DNA of 64,000 nt, taken from the NCBI RefSeq assembly GCF_022427965.1, contig NZ_JAKTTI010000002.1:124001-188000 (forward strand), read 5' to 3'. Every line of letters starts with the position of its first letter. The first letter of the stretch is position 1. Positions 35,372 through 44,857 of this stretch are shown one piece after another. Under the pieces are notes generated by a model, which made no database searches, was not told the DNA's origin, and saw only the letters and a list, made by a program, of their open reading frames with translations. The translations under genes and the position numbers were made by a program. The stretch is from Fredinandcohnia quinoae (GTDB lineage: Bacteria > Bacillota > Bacilli > Bacillales > Bacillaceae_L).

Positions 35372-36271
35372 ATGCCGCGACAGCCTGAAGAGAGAGAGAA
35401 TTCAAATCGGAGAAAATACTTATTGGAGAAGCTGTCATCTAGATTATTTCTGTTTTGTGCACTTCTTTCCGTTATCAGCTTATTATTAATTGTTGGATTT
35501 GTTTTTTATAAAGGGGCGATCCCTTTTGTTGTAGATGGATATAGCTTTTTTGACTTTCTCTTTGGAGTGGATTGGGTTCCTAGTGAGGGGAAATTTGGAA
35601 TTCTACCAATGATTGTAGCATCCATATACGCAACAATTGGTGCGTTATTGATTGGGGTTCCGATTGGTTTATTTACAGCTATTTTCCTAGCTGAAATTGC
35701 ACCAAAGAGAGTGGCAAAATTAATTTCACCAGCAGTTCAGCTGTTGGCGGGAATTCCATCTGTTTTATATGGTGTATTTGGACTTGCCCTTATCGTTCCT
35801 TTTTTACAAAATCAATTAAACCTCATAAAAGGTCAAAGCTTAATTGCTGTTATCCTTGTTTTAGCGATCATGATGCTTCCAACTATTGTGACAGTTGCTG
35901 AAACAGCTATACGTGCCGTCCCAAAAACATATCGTGAAGGTTCGTTGGCACTAGGTGCTTCTGAAATCGAGACAATCTTTAAGGTTGTTGTACCAGCAGC
36001 TAAGTCAGGGATCATGGCAGCCATCGTTTTAGGCTTAGGTAGAGCAATCGGTGAAACAATGGCGGTTATCTTAGTAGCAGGTAACAGCCTTATTTTACCA
36101 ACAAGTATAACTGACAGCGTACGACCACTAACTACTAATATTGCGTTGGAGATGGGGTATGCATTCGGTACACACCAAGAGATGTTATTTGCTACAGGGA
36201 TTGTTTTATTCTCGTTTATTTTAATCTTAAATTTTGTTTTAGCAAAAATCAGTGCGAAGGGTGGTAAATAG
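35372..36271 (+). CDS. pstC: Phosphate ABC importer permease PstC
   Basis: Membrane subunit of 299 aa with about six TM helices. PMIVASIYATIGALLIGVPI, LLAGIPSVLYGVFGL and the coupling loop KTYREGSLALGASEIETIF are typical PstC stretches. The ATG at MPRQPEE has GGAGG 7 nt upstream; an ATG two codons earlier is too close to the site. It follows pstS by 41 nt and is followed almost directly by pstA. Confidence 0.94.
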   Translation: MPRQPEERENSNRRKYLLEKLSSRLFLFCALLSVISLLLIVGFVFYKGAIPFVVDGYSFFDFLFGVDWVPSEGKFGILPMIVASIYATIGALLIGVPIGLFTAIFLAEIAPKRVAKLISPAVQLLAGIPSVLYGVFGLALIVPFLQNQLNLIKGQSLIAVILVLAIMMLPTIVTVAETAIRAVPKTYREGSLALGASEIETIFKVVVPAAKSGIMAAIVLGLGRAIGETMAVILVAGNSLILPTSITDSVRPLTTNIALEMGYAFGTHQEMLFATGIVLFSFILILNFVLAKISAKGGK

Positions 36272-36272
36272 G

Positions 36273-37097
36273 TTGAGAAAGCTGAAAGATCATTTATTCC
36301 GTGGATTTCTTTGGGGATCGGCTTTCTTGACAGTTGCCGTACTCATCATGATTGTTGGCTATATCTTTATGAAGGGCTATCGTTTGATCGATTTTAATTT
36401 TATTTTTGGAGACTATTCCCCAACTGGCGGCGGTGGAATTTGGCCAATGGTCATCACAACCATATACACAATAGTCATCTCATTAGTCATCGCAACTCCA
36501 ATTGGAATTTTTGCAGCTGTCTATTTGCAGGAATATGCAAAACAAGGTCGATTGGTAAATATCATTCGTTTTGCAACAGAAAGCTTAACAGGGATTCCGT
36601 CGATTATTTATGGATTATTTGGAGCAGTATTCTTTGTGACAACCTTAAAAATGGGGATGTCTATCATTGCAGCTTCCCTAACTTTAACCATTATCGTCTT
36701 GCCTGTCATTATCAGAACAACTGAAGAATCGCTAAAAACAGTACCCCACTCCTATCGGGAGGGGTCACTCGCATTAGGAACAACAAAACTGCAAACTTTA
36801 TACAAAGTCATTTTACCAAGTGCAATGCCTGGTATCTTATCTGGTATTATCCTTTCGATTGGAAGAATTGTGGGTGAGTCCGCTGCCATTTTTTTAACAG
36901 CTGGAACAGTTGCAGCTATGCCTTCAAATATCTTCTCATCGGCACGAACATTAACAGTTCATTCCTTTTTAGTAACACAAGAGACAGGCGACATCGAATT
37001 AGCTTCAGCAGTTGGTATTGTTTTAATCGTCATTATTCTAGTGTTGAATTTATCGGCAACGTTTATCTCAAAAAAATTAAATAAAGCTGACTACTAA
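36273..37097 (+). CDS. pstA: Phosphate ABC importer permease PstA
   Basis: Membrane subunit of 274 aa, partner of PstC. TGGGGIWPMVITTIYTIVIS, LTGIPSIIYGLFGAVFFV and the coupling loop HSYREGSLALGTTKLQTLYK identify the family. I chose the TTG at 36273, one base after the pstC stop, with GGGTGGT about 9 nt upstream; GTG codons at 36252 and 36261 are possible alternatives that overlap pstC. Translation is clearly coupled. Confidence 0.93.
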   Translation: MRKLKDHLFRGFLWGSAFLTVAVLIMIVGYIFMKGYRLIDFNFIFGDYSPTGGGGIWPMVITTIYTIVISLVIATPIGIFAAVYLQEYAKQGRLVNIIRFATESLTGIPSIIYGLFGAVFFVTTLKMGMSIIAASLTLTIIVLPVIIRTTEESLKTVPHSYREGSLALGTTKLQTLYKVILPSAMPGILSGIILSIGRIVGESAAIFLTAGTVAAMPSNIFSSARTLTVHSFLVTQETGDIELASAVGIVLIVIILVLNLSATFISKKLNKADY

Positions 37098-37110
37098 ATG
37101 AGGTGTTTAC

Positions 37111-37923
37111 ATGAGTGCAAAAGCAATTAAAGTAAGGATGAATAATTCAACACTGTTGGAGCAGCCGAATAAAGAAGTGAAAATTAGTGTTCGAAATCTT
37201 GATTTGTTTTATGGAGAAAAGCAAGCACTTTACTCTATTTCACTTGATATACATGAGAATGAGGTTACAGCGCTAATTGGTCCATCAGGTTGTGGTAAAT
37301 CTACTTTCCTACGTACATTGAACCGCATGAATGATTTGATTGATGGCGTAAAAATTAATGGTAAAATCATGATTGACCAAGAGGATATTTACAAAACTAC
37401 TGATGTAATAAAATTAAGAACCAAAGTAGGTATGGTTTTTCAAAAAGCAAATCTCTTCCCGATGAGTATTTATGATAATGTTGCTTACGGTCCAAGAATG
37501 CAAGGAATTAAGAATAAAAAAAAGTTAAATGAAATTGTTGAAAATAGCTTACGAGGTGCGGCAATCTGGGATGAAGTGAAGGATCGTCTGAAAGCATCAG
37601 CCCTTGGCTTATCTGGAGGCCAGCAGCAACGGATATGCATAGCACGTGCAATTGCAATGAAACCAGATATTATCCTAATGGATGAGCCTACCTCCGCATT
37701 GGATCCTATCTCTACGTTAAAAGTGGAAGAACTGATTGAAAACATGAAGAAGGATTATACGATCGTCATTGTTACCCATAATATGCAACAAGCAGCACGA
37801 ATCTCGGATAAAACAGCATTTTTCCTAAGCGGTGAGGTCATCGAATATGATGAAACAAGTAAAATCTTTTCAATGCCAAGTGATCAGAGAACTGAAGATT
37901 ATATTACGGGCAGATTCGGTTAA
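37111..37923 (+). CDS. pstB: Phosphate ABC importer ATPase PstB
   Basis: ATPase of the phosphate importer, 270 aa. Walker [10 protein letters not shown], signature LSGGQQQR, Walker [13 protein letters not shown] and the H-loop VTHNMQQA are intact. The N-terminus is about 15 residues longer than in short PstB proteins. GAGGTG precedes the ATG. Fourth gene of the pst operon. Confidence 0.95.
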   Translation: MSAKAIKVRMNNSTLLEQPNKEVKISVRNLDLFYGEKQALYSISLDIHENEVTALIGPSGCGKSTFLRTLNRMNDLIDGVKINGKIMIDQEDIYKTTDVIKLRTKVGMVFQKANLFPMSIYDNVAYGPRMQGIKNKKKLNEIVENSLRGAAIWDEVKDRLKASALGLSGGQQQRICIARAIAMKPDIILMDEPTSALDPISTLKVEELIENMKKDYTIVIVTHNMQQAARISDKTAFFLSGEVIEYDETSKIFSMPSDQRTEDYITGRFG

Positions 37924-37937
37924 AGGAGGGTAATTCT

Positions 37938-38597
37938 ATGGTTGTACGTGAAAATTTTGATAATAAATTACAGGAACTAGAAGAAAAAATGAAAGCAATG
38001 TCCAACTTGGCTATTTCATCACTTGAAATGTCCTTTGAAGCTTTTAAAACAAAAGATGTAGAATTAGCATTAAAAGTGATTGAAGAAGATGAGGTTGTGG
38101 ATGATCTCGAAATCGAAATAAATCATTTTATTATATGGCTTATGGCTAAGGAGCAACCAGTTGCTAGAGACTTACGCAGAATCATCGGAGCTTTAAAAAT
38201 AAGTTCAGAAATTGAGCGTATTGCAGATTTCGGAGTTAATATTGCAAAATCAACAATCAAAATCGGAAATTCCAATTCATTAGTGGAAATCACAAGTCTT
38301 GAGAAAATGAAGGATATCTCAATAACAATGCTTCAAAAGGGATTACTATCTTTTTTAAATGGAGATATCACGATTGCCAAAGAAGTTGGTGAATTAGATG
38401 ACGAGGTTGATAAATATAGCGGAGAGCTCTATAAAACAATTACGAGTTATTTAAAAGAACATCCTGAGGAAACAGATCATTTGGTACAATTATTACTGAT
38501 TAATCGCTATCTTGAACGAACGGCTGACCATATTACAAATATTGCAGAAAGTGCTGCTTATTTAATAAAAGGTCAAATGTACGATTTGAACTCATAA
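37938..38597 (+). CDS. phoU: Phosphate signalling protein PhoU
   Basis: A 219-aa peripheral protein of two three-helix bundles that links the Pst importer to the PhoR kinase. EIERIADFGVNIAK and the matching LERTADHITNIAE carry the two metal-cluster motifs (E-x-x-R-x-x-D). AAAGGAGG precedes the ATG. It is the last gene of the operon, before a strong terminator. Confidence 0.94.
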   Translation: MVVRENFDNKLQELEEKMKAMSNLAISSLEMSFEAFKTKDVELALKVIEEDEVVDDLEIEINHFIIWLMAKEQPVARDLRRIIGALKISSEIERIADFGVNIAKSTIKIGNSNSLVEITSLEKMKDISITMLQKGLLSFLNGDITIAKEVGELDDEVDKYSGELYKTITSYLKEHPEETDHLVQLLLINRYLERTADHITNIAESAAYLIKGQMYDLNS

Positions 38598-38604
38598 TAT
38601 AGCA

Positions 38605-38642
38605 AAATCACCCTAGTATCGTTAACCAGTCTAGGGTGATTT
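38605..38642 (+). terminator. Terminator of the pst operon
   Basis: AAATCACCCTAG / CTAGGGTGATTT stem with a 14-nt loop, followed by TTTATTT. Confidence 0.9.
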
Positions 38643-38680
38643 TTATTTACACATATCTTGGATATTATCTATAAGACACT

Positions 38681-39697
38681 CTATCCTCTTGATTTCGCCA
38701 ATTTATCCCGGTCATCAAATTGTGGAGGTAATTCCATCCAATTTCGCTCGATCATCAAATTCAACCCATCTTCACCATATGCTCCTGTTTTGGACATAAA
38801 TCCTAAGTACATCGAAGCGATATCTCTGCGCATACTAGTCGCAATTCCATTACCATAGGCGGCTATACCAAGATTGGAAAGTTCACCTACGATATAAAGC
38901 ATCAATTGATCCGAAAAAGGTGCTTCAGTTGAAGCTGTAACACTCTGATCCCATGACATTGCTGTTGGTACATCACTTTCCTCTAATACATCTTGGATTG
39001 AACTTAAAAGATGTGCACATACATGCTTACCTCGGAGAAAATAATCACGTAACTCTTTATCTTTTGCAACTTGAGAAAAACCAGTACATGTTGCTCGTCC
39101 TATTTCATTATTAATTGCGTTCATTGTTAAATGTGTTACCTCAACTCCCAGCAAAGCGCGACGTCTGCCAAACCAGCCAGTCAAAAATTTCTTTTCATCT
39201 ACATACGTAACCTCTTTCTGATAATTCATATATGGCATTCGCACGAACACACCTTTTCCTTCCAGACAATCAACCACATCCTGAAATAACTGGGAAGTGT
39301 CATCTATAAAGTCATCATACATTTGGCGGATATCTTTCCTTGCGGCCAATGTTAATCCAGCTGTATGTGAGGTAACTCCAAATTTAGACATCTGGAGCAC
39401 ATAATTTAAATAGAAAATATCTGAAAATAGTTTTGGGGCATTATGTACGACATCCTTATCAATTTCGAAACCATTTGGTACAGCAATGCCTTCATTAATA
39501 AAAATATCTTTAATCGTACTTTTATGCTTTTGGGCAATTTGTATGGTTTCTTCAACTATCTGCTTCACTTCTGAGTCTTCTACAGTTTCTGAAAAATGAG
39601 TCATCACACAAATGACCATACAATCGTTCATATATGTTGCCCACAAACTTGAAATTTCTGCACAAGTTAGTTTAATTATCTTTTCTTTTTCGTTCAA
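38681..39697 (-). CDS. DUF3231 family protein
   Basis: A 338-aa protein of two tandem DUF3231 copies (about residues 5-170 and 175-335), each with the opening EISSLWATYMND / EVTHLTMNAINNE type helix and FLRGKHVCAHLLSSI-like stretch. The four-helix pattern suggests a ferritin-like fold; members are frequent in spore formers and of unknown role. The start is TTG with GGAGGG 7 nt upstream (five earlier in-frame codons overlap that site). A close relative with the same layout lies at 41115-42179, beyond the NlpC/P60 gene. Confidence 0.82.
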   Translation of the reverse strand: MNEKEKIIKLTCAEISSLWATYMNDCMVICVMTHFSETVEDSEVKQIVEETIQIAQKHKSTIKDIFINEGIAVPNGFEIDKDVVHNAPKLFSDIFYLNYVLQMSKFGVTSHTAGLTLAARKDIRQMYDDFIDDTSQLFQDVVDCLEGKGVFVRMPYMNYQKEVTYVDEKKFLTGWFGRRRALLGVEVTHLTMNAINNEIGRATCTGFSQVAKDKELRDYFLRGKHVCAHLLSSIQDVLEESDVPTAMSWDQSVTASTEAPFSDQLMLYIVGELSNLGIAAYGNGIATSMRRDIASMYLGFMSKTGAYGEDGLNLMIERNWMELPPQFDDRDKLAKSRG

Positions 39698-39840
39698 TCG
39701 CGATCCCTCCATTTTCGGTTAATTTCCCCTACTTATGGAGTAATATTCACATGCTGATTCAGCTAAAACTATCTAGAGAAGAATAAAAATAAGGTTAAAA
39801 GCCATAATAATCCTTAAAAATAAATGTAAGGAGAGAAATA

Positions 39841-40896
39841 ATGCGAAAATTCCTACACATAACAACTATTTTTATGTTGGTCATTGGCATTTGTATGAGT
39901 GGGTCGATTTCTGCCAAGGCACAAATTAAATACGTCCCCAATGCGGGTGTCTATATTAATGGAAAAGTGGTCGCTGGAATTAATCCGATAATAGTGAAAG
40001 GCGTGTACTACATACCATTTGTAAATCTTGCTAAAATATTGAATTATAATAGCATTAAGTTTGAAGAAAAAACGAAGACCTTTGAGATAACGGATGGTTC
40101 TACGATTATCAGAGTAACAATGGGCGGTACAAGCGCTAAAAAGGGGAACGAGTATGTAAACATTAAGCCTCCAAGATGGATTAATGAAACTGCATATATT
40201 TCTTTACATGCGGGTGGGGCTTTGTTCAACTCGTATATTACATTTAAAAAAGAAAACGGATCTATTCAAATCCAAAATCCTGCGACAAAATATGTAGTTC
40301 ATAGCAGAGATTCCTTATACAATATTTCTCGCATTCACCATATTAGCGTTGATCAATTAAAACGGAAAAACAATCTTTCATCTAACGTGATTTATGATGG
40401 GCAGATTTTACAATTGCCACATCCAGATACATCTAAAGGGGAAATAGAACCCATTAAAGAGAAGAAGCCCGTAAAAAATAATAGTAATTCACCCATAGCA
40501 AAGCAAGCAAAACAAATTCTTATAGATGCAAAGAAATACATTGGTGCACAATATAAATTTGGAGCAACTCTTGCAGAAGCACCAAACTTATTTGATTGTT
40601 CTTCTTACACGCAATATGTGTTTGGACATACTGGTATTCAACTTCCGAGAGTATCCAGAGACCAAGCAAGTGAAGGGGTAGCAGTTTCGACTTCTAACTT
40701 AAAGGCAGGAGACTTAATGTTCTATACAATGAAGGATACTTACACCGATGGAAGAGTAGCTCATGTCGGTATTTATATGGGTAATGGAAACATGATTCAT
40801 GCTTCTACATCAAATGGCGTTATGATTACTAAAAATGTCTTACAAAACCCCTATTGGTCAAAAAACTACCTCTTCTCAAAGCGTGTTTTACAATAA
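39841..40896 (+). CDS. Secreted NlpC/P60 peptidoglycan hydrolase with Cu-amine-oxidase-N and LysM domains
   Basis: Cell-wall hydrolase of 351 aa. A signal peptide (about 1-28) is followed by a copper amine oxidase N-terminal-like domain (about 33-140), a LysM peptidoglycan-binding repeat (about 150-194, YVVHSRDSLYNISRIHHISV) and an NlpC/P60 domain (about 222-350). The catalytic Cys253 (FDCSSYTQYVFG), His308 (AHVGIYMG) and His320 (MIHAST) are present, so it should be an active endopeptidase. AAGGAGAG precedes the ATG. The flanking DUF3231 genes suggest, but do not prove, a spore-linked role. Confidence 0.9.
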   Translation: MRKFLHITTIFMLVIGICMSGSISAKAQIKYVPNAGVYINGKVVAGINPIIVKGVYYIPFVNLAKILNYNSIKFEEKTKTFEITDGSTIIRVTMGGTSAKKGNEYVNIKPPRWINETAYISLHAGGALFNSYITFKKENGSIQIQNPATKYVVHSRDSLYNISRIHHISVDQLKRKNNLSSNVIYDGQILQLPHPDTSKGEIEPIKEKKPVKNNSNSPIAKQAKQILIDAKKYIGAQYKFGATLAEAPNLFDCSSYTQYVFGHTGIQLPRVSRDQASEGVAVSTSNLKAGDLMFYTMKDTYTDGRVAHVGIYMGNGNMIHASTSNGVMITKNVLQNPYWSKNYLFSKRVLQ

Positions 40897-40916
40897 CCCT
40901 AGCTTAATTTAGTTAT

Positions 40917-40943
40917 AAAAGAACTCCAATTTTGGGTTCTTTT
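40917..40943 (+). terminator. Terminator after NlpC/P60 gene
   Basis: AAAAGAACTCCAA / TTGGGTTCTTTT stem, followed by TT and ending in an AT-rich stretch. Confidence 0.82.
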
Positions 40944-41037
40944 TTACTTCCCATCTCTTGAAACAGCTAATATCTTAATAATTTAGATCATATTGATAAT
41001 CAACAAAACGAGTATATGCCCTTATCATAAAATTGAA

Positions 41038-41073
41038 AAAAGATCCCGCTTCAACAAGAAAGTAGGATCTTTT
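41038..41073 (-). terminator. Terminator after second DUF3231 gene
   Basis: AAAAGATCC / GGATCTTTT stem; on the minus strand the stem runs into T-rich sequence. Convergent with the NlpC/P60 terminator. Confidence 0.7.
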
Positions 41074-41114
41074 CTCAAAAATTATAATGCTTCTTTTTTC
41101 TTCATTTCATCATT

Positions 41115-42179
41115 CTAGTCCCTTGTCAAACTTTCACGATCAACGGCCTCCGGCGGTTGCTCCATCCATCCATATTCGATCATAATATTGGCCCCATCTT
41201 CTACGTATAGACTAACATCCATTAAAAACTTAGCGTACATCGCTCCAATGTCACGCCTTCCATTAAGTGATGCACCATTTGCATAAGACCTTATTTTCAT
41301 GGAAAACATATCTATTTTATGCCATAACATTAATTTATCGGAAAATGGCGAAAAAGTAGAAGTGCTTACCAGGTTATCTAATAATGGTGGCGATGGTAAA
41401 TTAAATTTATGTAATTGATCAGAACTGATTTCTACATGTTTATTAGTTATTTCCTTCCCTCTAAGCATAAAATTTTTCACTTTTTCTGTTTTGGCTACTT
41501 GGCTAAAGGCAATTAATAACGCCTTACTTGTTACATTATTTTCAATATTATCAAAAAAATGCGCGACTTCAAGAGCATGAGGAGGTCTTATATTACCAAA
41601 AAACCCACTTAAATAATTTTGTTTTTGTACAAAATCAACTTTTTCGGGAGTAGGAATAGTTGGTGGCTTTGCTAAGAATCCTTTCGCTTCCATTACCTCA
41701 TTAACTTGTGTAATAAATTTTACTGTAGAGTCTAAAGTATGGATAAATAAATCCTTTATATCTGGTCTTATCATTAAAGGAATAGCAATCGAATAAATGC
41801 TCAATCCAGCTTTACTTGTATATTTCAAATAGTGAAGATAAAACTCATCAGAAAATAGCCTTGGGGCACCTAAGTTTACGTCTTCCTCTGTATACCCAAT
41901 AGGAAGGGGGAAATCTTCTTGAATAAATATTTCTTTAATACTTTTTACAAGCGATTCACTCAGATTGAGAGCATTTTCTAAAACCTTTTTGATGTCCTGG
42001 TCATCAACATGTTGAAGATAATAACGAAGAACACACTTTGCCATCGTATTACCTGTATACGTTACCCAAAGTTTACCCATTTCAGCTGCGGTTAATTTTT
42101 CATTAGTATTGTTTGTTTTTGTCTCTATTTTTGAGGTTTTAATTGGCTCAACTGGCTCCACAACAAAAACTCCTTGCAT
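41115..42179 (-). CDS. DUF3231 family protein
   Basis: A 354-aa protein, again two DUF3231 copies (about 25-190 and 195-345). LTAAEMGKLWVTYTGNTMAKC opens the first and EVAHFFDNIENNVTSKALLIAF the second. The ending (MYAKFLMDVSLYVEDGANIMIEYGWMEQPPEAVDRE) parallels that of the relative at 38.7 kb, which ends NLMIERNWMELPPQFDDRD. Divergence between the two is considerable, so the duplication is old. No operon partner. Confidence 0.8.
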   Translation of the reverse strand: MQGVFVVEPVEPIKTSKIETKTNNTNEKLTAAEMGKLWVTYTGNTMAKCVLRYYLQHVDDQDIKKVLENALNLSESLVKSIKEIFIQEDFPLPIGYTEEDVNLGAPRLFSDEFYLHYLKYTSKAGLSIYSIAIPLMIRPDIKDLFIHTLDSTVKFITQVNEVMEAKGFLAKPPTIPTPEKVDFVQKQNYLSGFFGNIRPPHALEVAHFFDNIENNVTSKALLIAFSQVAKTEKVKNFMLRGKEITNKHVEISSDQLHKFNLPSPPLLDNLVSTSTFSPFSDKLMLWHKIDMFSMKIRSYANGASLNGRRDIGAMYAKFLMDVSLYVEDGANIMIEYGWMEQPPEAVDRESLTRD

Positions 42180-42346
42180 ATTGAAAGTAATGTTCTATAT
42201 AGTTTCTTCTTCAAATTAAAAATTATTCATATCACCAGATTCAATGCAAAAGATAAATCATTGATATTGAATAGAATTGATTTTCCGATTAAATAATAAT
42301 GTAAGTGTTATGATTTAACACTAATTTCAATGTGGAGGGATATACT

Positions 42347-42466
42347 TTGAATATTCTACTCAGCTTAGTTCCAAATCTATTTATTATTCTACTGAAACTA
42401 AATTCATTAATTAGAAAAATAATATTTGAACTAAGAAGCTTGTTAAGAAAACCGTTTTTAGCCTAA
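42347..42466 (+). CDS. Candidate small hydrophobic/cationic peptide
   Basis: A 39-codon frame starting at TTG, 7 nt after GGAGGG, and followed 45 nt later by a clear terminator. The product (LLSLVPNLFIILLKL, then RKIIFELRSLLRK) has one hydrophobic segment and a basic amphipathic tail. That is the profile of small membrane peptides, including some type I toxins, but I find no antisense RNA signals and recognise no family. Outside it, the 496-nt gap holds nothing I can identify. Confidence 0.35.
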   Translation: MNILLSLVPNLFIILLKLNSLIRKIIFELRSLLRKPFLA

Positions 42467-42510
42467 TGCAGTGAATATTCTTTATGTAATCTCGATTTTG
42501 CATTGAAAGA

Positions 42511-42542
42511 GAAAAAGTGAGTATTGTTTGCTCACTTTTTTC
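42511..42542 (+). terminator. Terminator after the small ORF
   Basis: AAAAAGTGAG / CTCACTTTTT stem with a 9-nt loop and a T-run. Confidence 0.85.
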
Positions 42543-42675
42543 TTTCCAACCATTTTGTTAATGCTTTTACAGTCGTAACATATCTTTTAGTCTAGTTTTC
42601 ACTATAAGAGTTGAAATAATAAATGAAACCCTTGGAAATGACTTATTCAATGTATTTTCAAGGGTTGTTTGATTC

Positions 42676-43269
42676 CTAATAAGCTATTCTTTGATCACCT
42701 TTCAAATTACATATGCTAGTAATAATTCCACCGGAAAGAATTGATATAGCAGAAAGAAAAAAAGTTTCCGTTGAAAATAGGAAGCCTCCTATACTTATTA
42801 CTATTGCATCAGTAATTAATATTAACAAACCTACATTTACACCTGTAAAATCTGAGATTAACAGTGCAAGAAGGTCTATTCCACCTGTACTAGTTTTAAA
42901 TTTCAGCATCAACCCAAAGCCCAGTCCTATTAGCGCACCACCAATGATAGCACTTATTGCAGCATCAAACATAAACAATATTTTATGTGATATCGGTTGT
43001 AAAATATCAATGAAAAATGAAGAAATAAGGATACCGGGCAAACTATTATAAAAGTAGGATTTATATTTAAACCACGCAATTGTAAATATCGGTATACTTA
43101 AGCAAATAATTGTTAAACCTGTTTTCAGTCCAAATAGATACTTAATAATTAGACCTATTCCTATGATTCCCCCATCTAATATCTTGTATGGAACTAAAAA
43201 ATAATTAATTCCAACCGATAACAAAATACTTCCCATAACTATTACAAATCCTTTTTTTATAAAAAGCAT
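42676..43269 (-). CDS. YitT-family membrane protein, short form
   Basis: A 197-aa integral membrane protein with about five TM helices. FLVPYKILDGGIIGIGLIIK and KFKTSTGGIDLLALLISDFTG are the YitT signature regions. Unlike the paralogue at 21168-22037 it has no C-terminal DUF2179 domain and ends shortly after the last helix. This short form exists in other Bacilli, so it need not be truncated. Function unknown. AGGGGTG lies about 10 nt before the ATG. Confidence 0.8.
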   Translation of the reverse strand: MLFIKKGFVIVMGSILLSVGINYFLVPYKILDGGIIGIGLIIKYLFGLKTGLTIICLSIPIFTIAWFKYKSYFYNSLPGILISSFFIDILQPISHKILFMFDAAISAIIGGALIGLGFGLMLKFKTSTGGIDLLALLISDFTGVNVGLLILITDAIVISIGGFLFSTETFFLSAISILSGGIITSICNLKGDQRIAY

Positions 43270-43543
43270 ATATTACAATACACCCCTGCTTGAATGGACA
43301 TACCATATCTATATGCTTAAAAAAGATGTATATGATATACATAGGCATTTATTAGAACCGTAGAAAGTGAAGCAAATGCTATTAATTATTTCAAAAAGAA
43401 TTAAATATGAAGGTTCATACGAAGATACCTTTTTTGAAAAAACCTCAATTGGAATTGATATATTTGAACCCTATAACTGTGAAGATTTTATGATTTAGTT
43501 ATTACTTGAAGTTTTCAATGTTCTGTCGTATTATTATCTTTAT
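43270..43543. other. Gene-poor stretch with a 40-codon frame of unclear status
   Basis: A frame at 43376-43498 on the plus strand (product starting MLLIISKRIKYEGSY) has no convincing ribosome binding site and no family I know. It may be a gene fragment. Nothing else is recognisable before the Zur box. Confidence 0.3.
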
Positions 43544-43564
43544 AAATCGAAATAATTACGATTT
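43544..43564. promoter_or_regulatory. Zur box upstream of COG0523 GTPase gene
   Basis: A 21-bp near-palindrome, AAATCGAAAT-A-ATTACGATTT, one mismatch from the Bacillus Zur consensus (AAATCGTAAT-N-ATTACGATTT). It lies 23 nt before the GTPase ATG. Zinc-loaded Zur should repress the gene here. Confidence 0.85.
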
Positions 43565-43586
43565 AAACTTAACAAGGAGGAAAAAA

Positions 43587-44768
43587 ATGAAAAAAATACC
43601 TGTCACAGTTTTAAGCGGTTACCTTGGTTCAGGTAAAACTACTTTACTAAACAATATTTTACAAAACAGAGAGGGCCTACGTGTCGCTGTTATTGTCAAC
43701 GACATGAGTGAAATTAATATTGATGCAGCCCTAATAAGCAATGGTGGGTTTTCTCGTACAGACGAAAAATTAGTTGAAATGCAGAATGGCTGCATTTGTT
43801 GTACACTCCGTGAAGATCTTATAGTAGAGGTAGAACGATTAGTAAATCAAGGTGATATTGAGTATATCCTTATCGAATCTTCTGGTATCAGTGAACCTAT
43901 ACCTGTTGCTCAAACTTTTACATATTTTGATGAGGAACTCGGAATTGACTTATCAAGTCTTTGCAAATTAGATACAATGGTGACCGTAGTTGATTCCAGT
44001 CGTTTCTGGCATGACTTTTCTAGTGGTGAAACGCTCCTTGATCGAAAAGAAGCAGTGGATACATTAGATAACAGAGATATTGTAGATTTATTAATTGATC
44101 AAATTGAATTTGCAAACGTCATTATATTGAATAAAACTGATCTAATTAAGGATGAAGAGGTCCTTCAACTTAAAGCTATCATAACTAAACTAAATCCAGA
44201 TGCAGAAATTATTCTTTCAAGTTTTGGAAATGTACCACTTAATATGGTCTTAAATACTGGACTATTTGACTTTGAAGCTGCTAGTGTGGGAGCAGGATGG
44301 ATTAAGGAATTAAATAAAGAACATACTCCTGAAACGGAGGAATATGGAATATCATCGTTTGTCTATAGAAGTAACGCTCCATTTCATCCTGAGAGACTCC
44401 TGAGATGGCTAGAAGATTGGCCAGTCGAGGTTGTTCGTGCAAAGGGATTTATCTGGATTGCTTCAAGAAATGACGAGGCTATTTTACTCTCACAAGCTGG
44501 TCCCTCCCTTACCTTTCGACCTGTAGGAAATTGGATTGCTGCGCTACCATTAATCGAAAGAGAAATAGTCTTTGCTGAGGAACCAGAAATTTTGGAGGAT
44601 TGGGATCCTACCTTTGGAGATCGGAAAAATGAGCTAGTATTGATAGGAATCGATATGGAACAAGAACAACTTATTAATAGCCTTGATAAATGTTTATTAT
44701 CAGATGAAGAAATGTTAACGGACTGGAGTACTTTATCTGATCCATTTTCTAGTTCATATGTAATATAA
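43587..44768 (+). CDS. Zinc-related COG0523 (CobW/ZigA-type) GTPase
   Basis: A 393-aa metallochaperone-type GTPase. Walker A GYLGSGKT is at 11-18, the metal-binding CxCC motif is NGCICC (C69, C71, C72), and NKTD gives base specificity. The C-terminal CobW_C domain starts near 255 (ISSFVYRSNAPFHPERL). The ATG at MKKIPV has AAGGAGG upstream; 27 earlier codons overlap the Zur box and are not coding. Zur control marks it as the low-zinc type that delivers zinc to client enzymes under starvation. Confidence 0.9.
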   Translation: MKKIPVTVLSGYLGSGKTTLLNNILQNREGLRVAVIVNDMSEINIDAALISNGGFSRTDEKLVEMQNGCICCTLREDLIVEVERLVNQGDIEYILIESSGISEPIPVAQTFTYFDEELGIDLSSLCKLDTMVTVVDSSRFWHDFSSGETLLDRKEAVDTLDNRDIVDLLIDQIEFANVIILNKTDLIKDEEVLQLKAIITKLNPDAEIILSSFGNVPLNMVLNTGLFDFEAASVGAGWIKELNKEHTPETEEYGISSFVYRSNAPFHPERLLRWLEDWPVEVVRAKGFIWIASRNDEAILLSQAGPSLTFRPVGNWIAALPLIEREIVFAEEPEILEDWDPTFGDRKNELVLIGIDMEQEQLINSLDKCLLSDEEMLTDWSTLSDPFSSSYVI

Positions 44769-44784
44769 ATTTTTTACAGAAACT

Positions 44785-44845
44785 AAATCGGAATGATTCT
44801 GATGTATATATCCATATGCGAAATAAATCGTAATCATTTTGATTG
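44785..44845. promoter_or_regulatory. Two Zur-like boxes upstream of znuA
   Basis: AAATCGGAAT-G-ATTCTGATGT at 44785-44805 and AAATCGTAAT-C-ATTTTGATTG at 44825-44845. Each matches the Zur palindrome with a few mismatches in the second half. The downstream box ends 12 nt before the znuA ATG. Confidence 0.7.
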
Positions 44846-44857
44846 AGAGGAGAAATT

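Noticed and set aside
42347-42466. Calling the small peptide a type I toxin
   Set aside because: The profile fits, but no antisense RNA promoter or inverted repeat typical of such loci is visible. It is reported only as a candidate small gene.
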